Shown piece by piece: positions 1-10,535 of a stretch of 64,000 bases of DNA. The notes under the pieces are model-generated. The model saw nothing but the letters and a program-made list of their open reading frames with translations, made no database searches and was not told the origin of the DNA. This DNA comes from Niastella sp. (GTDB lineage Bacteria; Bacteroidota; Bacteroidia; Chitinophagales; Chitinophagaceae). The position numbers and the translations under genes were made by a program. Within the stretch, counting starts at the first letter, position 1, and each line of letters opens with the position of its first letter. The DNA lies in contig JADJVM010000006.1 in the NCBI GenBank assembly GCA_016710595.1, positions 1-64,000 on the forward strand. The letters run 5' to 3'.

Positions 1-130
1 TTATTATTTACCCAATGCTAAAACTTATGAATTAATGAACCTGTCTTTTAATAATTCCAAAAAAACTTAAGAGCATAAATTGATTCATTAAAAGCATTCG
101 ATTTAACAATTTTGATACAATATTCCTGAT

Positions 131-1244
131 ATGAAATATTATATTATTGCCGGTAAAGGAGTGGCGATTTACATGGAAGCAATTTAGACTACAGCCTTGC
201 ATAAAGCTAGAATCCCTATGGTTGATATATGGGCTTGGGGAGGTGATAAATGCAGGCAGCAGGGGCTACCCTGGCATTGCATTAAAAAGACCTTGCGTTG
301 ATGAGTTTTGTTGAAAGTATTAAAAACCTTTATACCATTTCACTGAATATTACCATTTTGCAAAAAGACATTTTGAAATACAAACTGGATGCCCTGGTGT
401 TAATTGATTACCCGGGGTTCAACCCGGATTGCTGAATGGGCAAAATCCTGTAGGACTTAAAGTGGTGTATTATATTTCTCCCCCAGGTATGGGGGCATGG
501 AAAGAAAGCCGGGTAAAGCAAATAAAAAGACTTCTGTAGATAAATGATTGTAATACTCCCTTGAAATGAACTCTTTATCAAAAATGGAATTACCCGGTAA
601 GTTATGTGGGGAACCCACTTGGTGAAGAAGTAGATGCTTTTACAGATCATGCAGACGATTCAGAAATACCGCTTTACCAAAATAATAAAGGAACCATTGC
701 CTTATTACCGGGAAGCCAAACAGGAAATATTAAAAAGCTTCTGATCATGCTACAGGTAAGTAGTCATTTTCCTGAATATAGTTTTGTAGCAAAAGCACCC
801 GGCATTGAAGATGATTTTTATACAATGATGCTACCTCCCTACAAAAATGTACGCCATTACTGGTAAAACATATTGTTATTATAAGTGCTAAAGCAGCTTT
901 ATGTGTGTGTAATCAGTGGAACCGCTACCTTAGAAACCAATTTACTTGTGCCCATAATTTGTTATAAAGGCAATTCAATTTCGTACCAAATTGCAAAAAG
1001 GCTGGTAAAAATAAAATACATCGGTCTGGTAAATTTAATCTTAGGATATTAAAGCGGTAAAAGAACTCATTATCAGCATGATTTTAATGTAGCTAATAGC
1101 ACGTGAGCTTGACCTTATATTACACAATGAAAATAAAAAAGCGTCCATCCAGGACTAATGAGAGAGCTTAAAAGATTATTAGAAGAAACTGGCTACGCTT
1201 CAACACAAGCTGCAAAAATTATTTATGATGAAGTGAAGCAGTAG
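131..1244 (+). pseudogene. lpxB: Broken lipid-A-disaccharide synthase
   Basis: LpxB joins UDP-2,3-diacylglucosamine and lipid X into lipid A disaccharide at the inner membrane. The N-terminus reads MKYYIIAG, then shifts frame so that GDLHGSN follows at 163-183. Later pieces in different frames read like the family: a GWGGDK-type segment near 236-250, LIDYPGFN near 400-425, VVYYISP near 465-485, WKESRVKQIK near 497-530, then VGNPLGEEVDAF and TIALLPGS at 606-715, and a tail ending DEVKQ and a stop at 1242-1244. At least eight frame changes or stops occur in about 1.1 kb. LpxB is normally essential in lipid A producers, so sequence error at a contig end is at least as likely as true decay. Identity is firm; the broken state may be technical. 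Confidence 0.8.
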
Positions 1245-1480
1245 AACATCATCAATTTAATGGCAAGGATGATCATGGCAAGTATGAATAAGAAATTGAA
1301 ATGCGGTTAATTCCATGCACATATTTCATCCACTGTGTAGGTTCTTCTTTCGGATCCCCTTAAATGATATAAGTATTCTGCTATTTGTCGTAGTATGCCC
1401 ATGCATTTGGAATTTTATGGCTTTGCAGTTGTTGCAAAGCCAGTATTGCACTTTATTGTTATTTATCGTAGCAAACAAAA

Positions 1481-4190
1481 CTATTTTACAAATATTGTTT
1501 TATCTGTATTATATTTCTTATAACTCAATATATAAATATAGGCACCCAAGCTGAGCTTGTACGGCCCCCAACCTGCCATTCCATCCTTTGCTTTTGTCTT
1601 TGTTTCAAAACAAGTTGGCCATGTAACGGTTATAAATTTTAAAATCCATTTGCTCTATTAGCTCTGATCCCAATATTTTAAATTCATCATTCTATGATCG
1701 TTGCCGGGCGTAAATGCTGTAGGGATATAAACATCTGCGTTACTTTTACTAAAACACTATCTGTTGCAGCGCACCCGCTTGTTTTATGCGTTGCAGCAAT
1801 AAATATTAACATCCTGGGCGGCAGATGTAACGTGGTTTAAAACAGTGGTATTGCTTAGTGCCGTGCCCGGTGCCCATAAAAAATCATACCTGATTTGCAT
1901 TGACAATACTTGTTTGAATAGGTGCTACCACCTATTTGTAAGAAAATCAGAGGACGGCATCACCGAGCGGTTTAGCAATAATATTGATAGAGTTCCCGCA
2001 ACACCTGTTGCCGGCAACCACCTGCATTTTCCACAGTTACAATTTGCAGAACTTCCAGCATTCGTATATGCCCTGTTAAAAGGAGGGGTTTGATTTCCTG
2101 CTCCATCGCCAAAGCTCCAGTTCCACAAATGTAATATCCGACTTCCAGTTGCTGAAAATTGAACAAATCTCATTCTCGCAAAATATATTTTTTTATTTAC
2201 ATTGAAAGCCGCCGCATTGGGATTTGTTATAAATAACGGTACCACTCTTATCAACCGTGTCGCTTTTTACATCCTCCCTATTGCAAACAGCATTTATGCG
2301 TATCGTAATATTGGTTGCAGCATTGCTGTAAGCATGAGAAACCGCATTGGCGGTATTGATATTTGTTTGTTGTCCATCAACAAAATTCCAATACCAATTT
2401 ATAGGCGTATTTACATCATAAGCAATGGAAGATGTAAAGTGATAAGGTGCACTGTCCACGCAGGATTAATGGTATAGCTAAAATCTGGTTACAGGTTTAT
2501 TCGCCACTACAACGGCTAAACTAAAGGCATCGCTTAAACATCCGCCTGATGCTTGTGTTTACCAACAGTAAAAGTTCCTGCAGTGGGATAAGTATAATGC
2601 ATCAAAAGGAAAGCATCGGTACGTACTTGCGGGTAAAACGTTTTCCAAAATCCCAAATGCCATTCTAACATAATTAGTTGCATAAGTAGAACTATCGCTA
2701 AAGTTAATAGACTCGCCCCAGGCAACATTTTATCAAACCCAAATTTTGCAACAGGCTCGAACAGTTACAGGTAACGGTTCTTTTTAGTGTACTCGTTTAG
2801 CAACCGTTTGCAGCAGTTACTATTAAACTTACAGTGAAAGTTCCAGAACTTGTATAAGTGATAAAAAGGAATTTCCATTATTATTCACAATTTGAACATT
2901 TTCATCACCAAAATGCCAATCCCATTGTGTACAGAAACCAACTGTAATAAAAGAAGTATCTGTAATATAAACAGAATCACCAATACAAAAAACATTATCC
3001 ACCCCAAATTCCAAGAGAAGTATCTTGTATTACAATTGTTTTGTGTTGGTATCCCTACAATGCAACCATTATCAGCAGTTATTTTTTGTATTGCACAACA
3101 TGATTACCCGAAGATGCAAATTTTTTACTTCATTTTGGTGTTGATGGCACTTGTTTGTCCCCGAAAGCACAAGTATAGTTTGCAACATTAAAACCCTATG
3201 ATAGAAGTCCTCAGTAAATCTTACACTGTCTTGCGGCACACGACGTTTAGCCTGGTAAAATCATTATGGGACCGGGCCTCGCCAACTACTTTTACGGTAG
3301 CTTGTTCTGTTTGGCTGCAATTTTGAATAACTTGCTTTGCCGTATAGCTTACAGGCAAATAATAAGTGCCTACTATTAAAAATAAAATCTTGCCAGGAAA
3401 TAAACATAATAAGTTCTGCCATTAATTAATCATCGGTGTAAAGCGGAACGGGTAATATCCATTATGGAATCAGTAGTTTGGCGTAACACCGGTAAGCTGG
3501 CTTAATTTCCCAACGAATGGATAAAGCGGGAAGCCAATTTTAGCCAATAACTGAACCGGCTTTTTAGGCAAGTAAAAGTATCTTGCTTGCCCATTGCTGC
3601 TTAAACTATTTTGTATAGCGCTGTAATTATTTAAATTGTTGATAAGTGTGCTACATTATACCCATAACTTTCAAAATTACTTAAACCATAAACGGTAGAT
3701 GTAAATGCAGAGAATCAGCTAATTCAATGCCGGGCTCCAGGCCCTGGGAATCTTGCGAGCGCAACGGAATAAGATGGATAGTTTGGATGTGGGAATTATT
3801 TGAGCAGTTGGAATAATATTTCCCATCAACCCTTAATGATGGTATAGCAGCGGGGTAAATGGTATATTTGCATACACATAATCAATGGTTGATTTTCTGC
3901 TGGTTTTTTTATAAAAGAGAGATGTTTTTGTCCTGTCCAATAGGGCAGATATATAAACATTTCCTTGGGGATCCCATAAGAAGGAGAGGCAGGACTGCTG
4001 GTTGGACAATTTGTATTAAGTTACCAGTTTAGAAAATAGTAGTAGTTTTTCGTTTAGAATACCAAAAAGCGGCTTGGCAGCTTTGTATAATCACCACCGT
4101 AGAATCCATGTATTCAAAGCTTTTATTAAGGTCCAGTCATTCCTGCTTACTGGCCGGGTAAGTAAAAGCGCTATAAGAATATTTTCTATT
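1481..4190 (-). pseudogene. Broken PKD-repeat surface protein with CHU_C-type C-terminus
   Basis: Minus-strand pieces in shifting frames form one large secreted protein. PKD-like segments with WxFGD/WxFxDG signatures lie at about 2829-3190 (WDWHFGDENV), 2534-2728 (HLGFWKTF) and 1925-2459 (NWYWNFVDGQQTN, LWNWSFGDG). The C-terminal part at 1481-1740 contains VYIPTAFTPGNDHRM, KILGSELIEQMDFKIYNR and GPYKLSLGAYIY, which match the gliding-motility-associated C-terminal domain (CHU_C family), a T9SS type B-like export signal. At least eight frame breaks or stops interrupt it. The 5' end near 4190 is uncertain because the first 700 bases of the gene are poorly readable. It would be an exported adhesin-like protein. 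It faces the sensor kinase gene divergently. Confidence 0.65.
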
Positions 4191-4212
4191 TCACTTTTAC
4201 TGATATCAGTAA

Positions 4213-5970
4213 ATGAGTTGCATTTTAAAAGCAGTGGCGCAGGATAATAACAGCTCTGTAACAAAAATAATAAAGGATACTACCGCCATATTAAAAATGA
4301 TTGCACAAGGTGAATATCAAATGGAGAAGTTGCCCGAAGCTTCGTTCCAGTCCTTAAAGGAAGCGCTTTACAGCAGCGAGGGCGATTCATTATTATAAAG
4401 GAATTGGGATGGCATCTGAGCGCCTTGGCCATTGGTATTTTTGGGAATAACCTGAACATGAGCATTCAAATGGGCAACAAATCAATATGGGCTAAGTGAA
4501 CAAAAGAAACCATCAAACGGTTTGTAGATAAAGCCAAAGAAGCAAGTACTAAAATTAAAGACACAGCAAATGGCCGTACTACTGTTTATTTTGTAGAAGG
4601 TGCTTATTATCATGCCATCAAAAAGTTTGATAGTGCCCGGTATTTTTATACCACTTACCTTACAGAAAGGGATAAAATGGGCTTACTGAGTACCGGCAGA
4701 AAAATTTCTACCCTCTCAAATATTGCCGACACCTATCTCCAGGAAGGAAATACCAAAAGAGCCTTCAATATTTACAGCAGATCAGGGATATGGCGAATAA
4801 TCCGGAGCAAAAGAAATACCTGGCTTTTTATATGAGTTTTATTGACCTGCAAACTGCCAATGCATTTTACCAGCAAAAAAAATATGCAGAATCTATCGCC
4901 ATTTTAGATACTGCATTGGTAAGCTTAAGCCGCACGGGTTCACATTTAAGAAATGAAGTGGTGCAGGCTTATGATACTTATGCCTCGTGTTATGAAGCGT
5001 TGGGCAATTATAAAAAAGCATTAGAATATAAAAATATATACGTAAAACTCAATGATAGTTTAACCAGGCGAGATAAGATAGATATCATCAGCAGGCTAGA
5101 GATCAGGAACCGCATTGCTGAAAAAGATAAAGAGCTGGCCCTTCAAAACTAAATCTTTCTGAAGTAAAGAATAAAATAAAAGATAAAAATTCTTGGATCA
5201 TCGGTATCTCACTATTAACCTTAAGTGGTATGCTGATATTCGCTTTATGGCGAAAGAAAAATAAAAGTAAACAAAAATTACAGGAAGAACGCATCAGTAA
5301 CCTGCAACAAAAATAAATTTAGAACGGCTTAAAGCCAGCATCAATGCTGAAGAAAGGGAGAGAACAAGAATAAGCCGAGAATTACACGATGGCATTGGCG
5401 GTTTATTATCGGTAGCCCGTATGAATTTTGAATTGGCAAAAAAAGCAAATCAAAATCAAACCAATAAAGACTTCGCAGATGGCTTACAAATGCTGGAAGA
5501 AGCTACTGTAGAATTACGCAAAGCAGCATATAACCTCATGCCCGAAGTATTACTCACCCAGGGCCTTGCCAGTGCGGTGCAGGCTTTCTGTGAAAAATGG
5601 CAAGCAAAAGCAATACCAGCATTACCTTCCAGGCCATGGGGCAAAAAAAGAAACGAGTACAACATTTGACCTTTCCATCTACCGCATTATACAAGAACTG
5701 CTTCATAATATCATTAAACATGCCAAAGCACCACATGCCCTGGTACAGATTAATTTTCATGAAGAAGGTTCTACAAATATTACGATTGAAGACGATGGTA
5801 TTGGCCTACCTGCCGATGCATTTAAAAATTCAAAAGGAATGGGATTAAAAAATATGAAAGAAAGGGTAAACGACCTGGGCGGAAAATTAGATATACAAAG
5901 CACCCCTGAAACCGGTACCAGTATATATTTAGAATTTGATTCCTGGCACAATAATGAAAATAGTTTATGA
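4213..5970 (+). pseudogene. Broken TPR-containing sensor histidine kinase (HisKA_3 type)
   Basis: Read across frames, the protein has an N-terminal tetratricopeptide-like region (about 4213-5140, with repeats such as AIKKFDSARYFYTTY and AESIAILDTALVSL), a membrane segment near 5190-5250 followed by WRKKNK, a coiled linker, the HisKA_3 phosphoacceptor motif RISRELHDGIGG (His codon 5385-5387), and an ATPase domain with QELLHNIIKHAKA and EDDGIGLP followed by GMGLKNMKERV. This is the NarL/DesK-type kinase architecture common in Bacteroidota. It is interrupted near 4395, 4490, 4780, 5150, 5315 and 5600-5640. Its TGA overlaps the ATG of the response regulator in ATGA, so the two form a pair. The true start could lie slightly upstream of 4213. 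Sequence error and pseudogenisation cannot be separated here. Confidence 0.7.
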
Positions 5971-6586
5971 TAAAAGTGGCAATCGTAGATGACCAGGTCA
6001 TCATACTAAATGGATTACAAAAAATATTGGCTGATGCACATCATATCTGCATCACGGGGATCTTTAATGATGGGGATGACCTGCTGGAAGCGTTGGAAAA
6101 GAACAACCCGATGTGCTTTTACTCGATATACAAATGCCCCATAAATCAGGACTTGAGCTGGCAACCATTATTTCTAAAAAATACCCGCAAATAAAAATGA
6201 TTGCCCTTACCAATGTAGATGTACTTACTCAAATGAAGCAGATGTTACAAAAAGGTTGCCTGGGTTATTTACTAAAAGATGTAAGCCCCGAAATTTTAGT
6301 CAAAGCAATTGAAACGGTGTACGGGGGCGAACAATTTTTAAATGAAGAATTAAAAAAACAATTACTCAATAGCCTTTCAGGACATGGTGAAAAACAACTC
6401 ATCACCCGCAGGGAGAAAGAGATTTTAAAACTGATATTGGAAGAGAATACCAACCAGCAAATTGCAGATAAATTATTCCTTAGTTTAAGAACCGTAGAAA
6501 ACCACCGAAATAACCTGCTTCAAAAATTGAATGCAAAAAACACGGCAGGGCTTGTTAAGATTGCCTTACAGGAAGGCCTGGTGTAA
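5967..6586 (+). pseudogene. LuxR-family response regulator with one frameshift
   Basis: The receiver domain begins MIKVAIVDDQVIILNGLQKIL (acidic pair DD at residues 8-9). After a single frame change near 6105 it continues as VLLLDIQMPHKSGLELA, which holds the phosphoacceptor Asp, then the conserved switch residues and YLLKDVSPE. The C-terminal LuxR/GerE helix-turn-helix is intact: LITRREKEILKLI, then NQQIADKLFLSLRTVENHR. Corrected length is about 206 residues, normal for the NarL/FixJ family. It overlaps the upstream kinase stop by four bases, indicating translational coupling and a cognate pair. One extra or missing base just before the codon run for PDVLLLD would restore the frame. Confidence 0.8.
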
Positions 6587-6679
6587 GTTTTTTTTAATGT
6601 ACATTCCATTCATTTTATTTACAAATGCAAGGTGAAAATTTTAAAATCATTTACCTTATCTTTACTTTCATCTTAATTA

Positions 6680-7160
6680 ATGATTATGACGAGGGAAGAA
6701 AAATTCATGCAGGAAGCCATACTACTTTCCGGGCAAAGTATCTACAATAATCAAGGAGGCCCATTTGGTTGCGTAATTGTAAAAGGAAATGAAATTGTAG
6801 GCCGGGGGTTACAATAGGGTTACTTCTAATAATGATCCTACTGCACATGCCGAAGTAGAAGCAATAAGAGATGCTTGTAAAAATTTAAACAGTTTTCAAT
6901 TACAGGATTGCGAAATTTATACATCCTGCGAACCTTGCCCCATGTGCCTTGGCGCTATTTATTGGGCCCGCCCAAAGATTGTATATTTTGCAAACAATCG
7001 CCAGGATGCAGCCGATATCGGCTTTGATGATTCCATGATCTATGAGGAAATGAAAAGCCCGATTGAAGAAAGAAAAATTCCCATTAAAAATATGGGACGG
7101 GAAGCAGCTCTAAAAATTTTTGAGGCCTGGAAAAATAAGTCAGACAAAACTGAATATTAA
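6680..7160 (+). pseudogene. guaD: Guanine deaminase (CDA family) with one frameshift
   Basis: GuaD converts guanine to xanthine and ammonia, feeding xanthine dehydrogenase. The protein starts MIMTREEKFMQEAILL, carries the zinc/proton-shuttle motif HAEVEA and the zinc-binding motif EPCPMCLGAIYWA. It ends with FANNRQDAADIGFDD and an EEMKSP segment, characteristic of the B. subtilis-type guanine deaminase rather than TadA. A single extra T near 6809-6810 shifts the frame inside GRG-YNRVTSNNDPTAHAE; removing it restores about 159 codons, the usual length. It converges with xdhC: its TAA (7158-7160) overlaps the xdhC stop on the other strand. Context with the urate operon supports guanine as substrate. 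The frameshift may be a sequencing error. Confidence 0.8.
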
Positions 7161-8110
7161 ACAGGACTATTTTTTACTTGAATTATTTCTGCAGCAATAC
7201 TTATTGCAATTTCCTCAGGTGTTTGGCTGTGTATCGCCAGGCCAATGGGAGTATGTAACTGATCAATAAAAGGGCCTGTAATTTTAAGATTACGGTATTT
7301 CTCAAATAATTGTTGCATTTTAAAAGTGCTGCCCAATGCACCGGCATATTTAAAATGGTATGGTGCCAGGCTCTGTATCACTTCATCATCGGTGCGGTAC
7401 CCAAATGTCATAATCACAACATAATCATCCTTATTTTCTTTAAGATAATTAGCCATTTTTGTATAACCCGGTACCGTAATAATTTGGTGTGCGTATTTAT
7501 TTTGAACCAGGGTATGCAAGCCCGGGCGATCATCATACACAATAATATAGAAATCCATACCCCGCATCAGTTTACTCAAAGCCAATGCACAATGGCCACC
7601 GCCAATAATATGAATCGTATTTTTAAATCCTAATTTTTCGTAGTAGGTAAAGTTGCCATTGTTGTAATGATAGGTATTATTTTCAAGAGGTATTATTTTA
7701 TCAAGCTGCAATCCTGCCGGCGATAAAATTAAGCTACCTGTTAAAGACTCTTTTTTTGTATTACACAATGCTTCTACAACTGGTATATCCTTATTTAAAA
7801 TGCTGTATAGAAAAATAGTTTGCTCACCGGAACATATCATGCCACTCCTGTTTTTGGCTTCTTCTTTATCATGCACCTGGTTTATTATTTCATTCAGCTC
7901 ATCATTATTTTTTAGTGCATGCCTGGTAAGTTCTACAAATTTATGTTCCATAATACCTCCGCCAATACTCCCCTGCATACTATCATCCTCTGCAACAGCC
8001 ATGTGAAACCCCTGCCTCCCCGGTGAACTTCCTTTGCTCTCTAAAACATACAACAATATTACCCGCTTACCGGAGTTTAGTTTTTGCAAAACGAATTCCC
8101 ATACAGTCAT
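7157..8110 (-). CDS. xdhC: XdhC/CoxI-family molybdoenzyme maturation factor
   Basis: XdhC proteins bind molybdenum cofactor, promote its sulfuration and insert it into xanthine dehydrogenase. This 317-residue protein has the N-terminal XdhC_CoxI domain with SKGSSPGRQGFHMAV and the glycine-rich IGGGIMEHKFVEL segment, then a C-terminal Rossmann-like XdhC_C domain starting at HIIGGGHCALALSKL. Length is normal for the family. It is the last gene of the minus-strand purine operon; its start overlaps the stop of the upstream DUF6986-like gene by four bases. This is the first intact gene counting from the left edge. Confidence 0.9.
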   Translation of the reverse strand: MTVWEFVLQKLNSGKRVILLYVLESKGSSPGRQGFHMAVAEDDSMQGSIGGGIMEHKFVELTRHALKNNDELNEIINQVHDKEEAKNRSGMICSGEQTIFLYSILNKDIPVVEALCNTKKESLTGSLILSPAGLQLDKIIPLENNTYHYNNGNFTYYEKLGFKNTIHIIGGGHCALALSKLMRGMDFYIIVYDDRPGLHTLVQNKYAHQIITVPGYTKMANYLKENKDDYVVIMTFGYRTDDEVIQSLAPYHFKYAGALGSTFKMQQLFEKYRNLKITGPFIDQLHTPIGLAIHSQTPEEIAISIAAEIIQVKNSPV

Positions 8111-9540
8111 GACTTTTTCTTTTTCCTGTTTTCCAGGATATATTTAAATGAGCGGCTCCTGATTTCCTGAAGCGTTAAGCCCGTAGCGAGCATTTCTTTT
8201 TCGGTAATAGCGCCACTATTGAGCGCTTGTAAAAAATAGTTCAGCAATCCTTGTCCCGTTGCTGCATCATCAAATACATCACCTATTAAGGTAGCTCTTG
8301 CAGCTTTATCTACAAATGTTTTCAATCGTTCAACTGCATCATCGTAGCTCTCTAAGAAAAAAGCAAATACGGCTGCATACCGCATTGGGAACTGGGCGGG
8401 GTTTAAATCCCAACCCTGGTAAAAACCATTCCACAATGAATGACGAATATGGTCATACCCTTTTTTCCAGGCACGGTGAACTACTTCCTGGTTTTCCTTT
8501 TGCTGTACCTTGGTTAATTTTTCGCCCCGGTGTGGCCCAATGGGCATGGTATTCGTTGCGCCATCACTCAACCAAATACCCGTATGGCCAAGCGCCACTT
8601 TGGTAATATGATGTGCAAAGTCGCATACCGGGTGATCCATTTCCTGGTAACGTGCTGTAATGCTGCAGGAAGCTGTATAGTCATAAGTACCAAAATGCAT
8701 CGCAATACAACGCCCTTTAGAAGCTAAAATAAATTTACGCAAAGGATTTGTACCCTCGCTACTCATAATAGACTGTGTGGTTTCTACCATCATTTCAATT
8801 TTTAAAATCCCTTTTGGCAATTTTAACTGTGCTTCTATGCTGTCCATCAATAATGCAAGTGCAGCCGGTTGTTCCGGTATGGTAACTTTAGGAAGCATCA
8901 CCACAAAGTTGTTGGGCAATTTCCCTTTGGTCTCATTTACTAAAGTGCTGATAAAAATATCAAGGGTCCGCAATCCCCTTTCTTTCATTTCTTCAGTAAA
9001 TGGTTTTATGCGGATGCCAATAAATGGCGGCAATGTTTTTTTCTTCATTCCCATTGCTACTTCCTTTGCTGCCTGTACTGCAGTAGCATCTTCTTCTTCA
9101 TTGCTGCGGTTACCAAAACCATCTTCAAAATCAATCCTGAAATCTTCAATAGCTTCCTGCTTTAATTTATTGATGACTTTATGATACACTTCGTAAGACA
9201 AATAAGCAGGATGCTTCTTTCTTTTTTCCACACTTAATTTTTCGTACATTGTTTTTACTGATGAAGCTGTAGCAGACTTGGGTAAGTCAGCGATTCCCTG
9301 CAATCCAAACACTTTTCCAAAAACAATAAAATCGGGTGCATACAAATTAAATATATCTAATGCCCGCTGGCCCAATGCCTGGGCTGCATCAAATTTAAAT
9401 AAATTGGCGCCGCCGTATAATGTATGCACAGGCTGCCTTTCGGGCCTGTCTCCTGGATATAATTTTTGAAAAGCATTATTGGCGCTTTTTAATTTTCCAA
9501 AAATTTCATCTTTCTTTTTTTTCGGTATGCTTGTATTCAT
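8107..9540 (-). CDS. DUF6986-like HpcH/malate-synthase-fold enzyme of the purine operon
   Basis: This 477-residue protein resembles the HpcH/HpaI aldolase, citrate lyase beta and malate synthase superfamily, specifically the long DUF6986-type branch (family name from memory). Superfamily residues are visible: the acidic DFEDG loop at 137-141, an arginine in GIRIKP near 177, MLPKV near 215-219, and EMMVET near 249-254, which together would form a Mg-dependent acyl-CoA/2-oxoacid site in a TIM barrel. It is much longer than CitE (about 300) and lacks a clear malate synthase beta domain. It sits between uraD-uraH and xdhC and overlaps xdhC by four bases, so it is co-expressed with urate breakdown. 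A plausible role is using glyoxylate or ureidoglycolate, for example by condensation with acetyl-CoA. This function is inferred, not shown. Confidence 0.65.
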   Translation of the reverse strand: MNTSIPKKKKDEIFGKLKSANNAFQKLYPGDRPERQPVHTLYGGANLFKFDAAQALGQRALDIFNLYAPDFIVFGKVFGLQGIADLPKSATASSVKTMYEKLSVEKRKKHPAYLSYEVYHKVINKLKQEAIEDFRIDFEDGFGNRSNEEEDATAVQAAKEVAMGMKKKTLPPFIGIRIKPFTEEMKERGLRTLDIFISTLVNETKGKLPNNFVVMLPKVTIPEQPAALALLMDSIEAQLKLPKGILKIEMMVETTQSIMSSEGTNPLRKFILASKGRCIAMHFGTYDYTASCSITARYQEMDHPVCDFAHHITKVALGHTGIWLSDGATNTMPIGPHRGEKLTKVQQKENQEVVHRAWKKGYDHIRHSLWNGFYQGWDLNPAQFPMRYAAVFAFFLESYDDAVERLKTFVDKAARATLIGDVFDDAATGQGLLNYFLQALNSGAITEKEMLATGLTLQEIRSRSFKYILENRKKKKS

Positions 9541-9636
9541 TTTAAATGATTAAAATATTTTTTGAGTGAATAAATATGATGCTGCAAAAACAGGCTACAT
9601 TGGCTTTTAATTTCAATGGATTAAATGATCAATCAG

Positions 9637-10503
9637 TCAACTTCCCCGATAGGTTGTGTAACCAAATGGGTTGATGAGTAAAGGTACATGGTAGTGGCTT
9701 GCATCAGAAATAGTAAACCGGATTTCTACCTCAGGATAAAATGTTTTTATTTGTAAGCCATCATAATATCCACTTGTATCAAAAACTAATTTATAACAGC
9801 CTCCTTTTAAAATATGAACAGGAGGTAACAGGTCAGCTACCCTGCCGTCAATATTGGTTAATCCCTGGGCTATACTTTGCCATGCTTTGCCGTTCATGCT
9901 GTACAATTTAACAAGCATATTGTGTGCAGGCTTGCCAAATGAAGTATCTAACACATGGGTAGTAAGTTGGCTTATGGGAATTTGCTGCCACTGGGCATCA
10001 TGTATATGCTTTTTAATTCTAAGAATTGTAATTTTTTGTTGCTCACCCATTGCCTGCGATATTTCATCTACTTTAGTATTTTGTAGCCTGGCTTGTAACA
10101 AATGAAGCATTTCACCGGCCGACTTACCCGTTGCGCAAACAATAAAAATGAATCCATTTTTTTGCAGGTACTTTTCATTCGATGTGGCCAGTTGCTGCAA
10201 CATATTTTCATCAGCTAAAGTAGCGCCAGCCTGCTCTCCTATTGCCATTTGCCGGGTATTAGCAAATTTTTCTGCCAGGCTTTTCGCATCCCCAATTTTA
10301 GGATGACCTTCAAAGGCTTGTAACCAATCGGTTTCATTACAGCGATGGTACCAAATTTCGTCTGCGGCTGTAATCATGGCAAGCTCATTTGCAAACGGCC
10401 TATCATTAACCATTTGTGAAACCCAATGTTCAGATGCACAACAGGCGCTTAATAATTTTACTGCTTCATCATGAGAGAGTTCATTGAAATTTGCAAGATT
10501 CAT
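9637..10503 (-). CDS. uraD-uraH: Bifunctional OHCU decarboxylase / 5-hydroxyisourate hydrolase
   Basis: One 288-residue chain carries both enzymes that turn the unstable PuuD product into S-allantoin. Residues 1-165 are the UraD (OHCU decarboxylase) domain with RPF at 35-37, the catalytic GHPKIGD (His67) and the GEQAGA segment near 89-94. Residues about 175-288 are the transthyretin-like HIU hydrolase UraH with LTTHVLDTSFGKPA (His183), DGR (Arg221), HYHVPLL and the C-terminal signature YRGS. The linker is only about ten residues. In the pathway the hydrolase acts first and the decarboxylase second, so fusion would channel the intermediate. Domain order matches the plant fused allantoin synthase as I recall it. 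The gene lies 32 bases after puuD and 96 bases before the DUF6986-like gene. Confidence 0.93.
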   Translation of the reverse strand: MNLANFNELSHDEAVKLLSACCASEHWVSQMVNDRPFANELAMITAADEIWYHRCNETDWLQAFEGHPKIGDAKSLAEKFANTRQMAIGEQAGATLADENMLQQLATSNEKYLQKNGFIFIVCATGKSAGEMLHLLQARLQNTKVDEISQAMGEQQKITILRIKKHIHDAQWQQIPISQLTTHVLDTSFGKPAHNMLVKLYSMNGKAWQSIAQGLTNIDGRVADLLPPVHILKGGCYKLVFDTSGYYDGLQIKTFYPEVEIRFTISDASHYHVPLLINPFGYTTYRGS

Positions 10504-10535
10504 TTCTTTTTATTTTATTTCTAAAATAGCTTTTC

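Noticed and set aside
1315..1554. Plus-strand open frame of 79 codons
   Set aside because: It lies antisense to the readable CHU_C-type C-terminus, has biased hydrophobic low-complexity content and no family features.
6680..7160. tRNA adenosine deaminase (TadA)
   Set aside because: The FANNRQDAADIGFDD and C-terminal segments and the purine-operon context fit guanine deaminase better.
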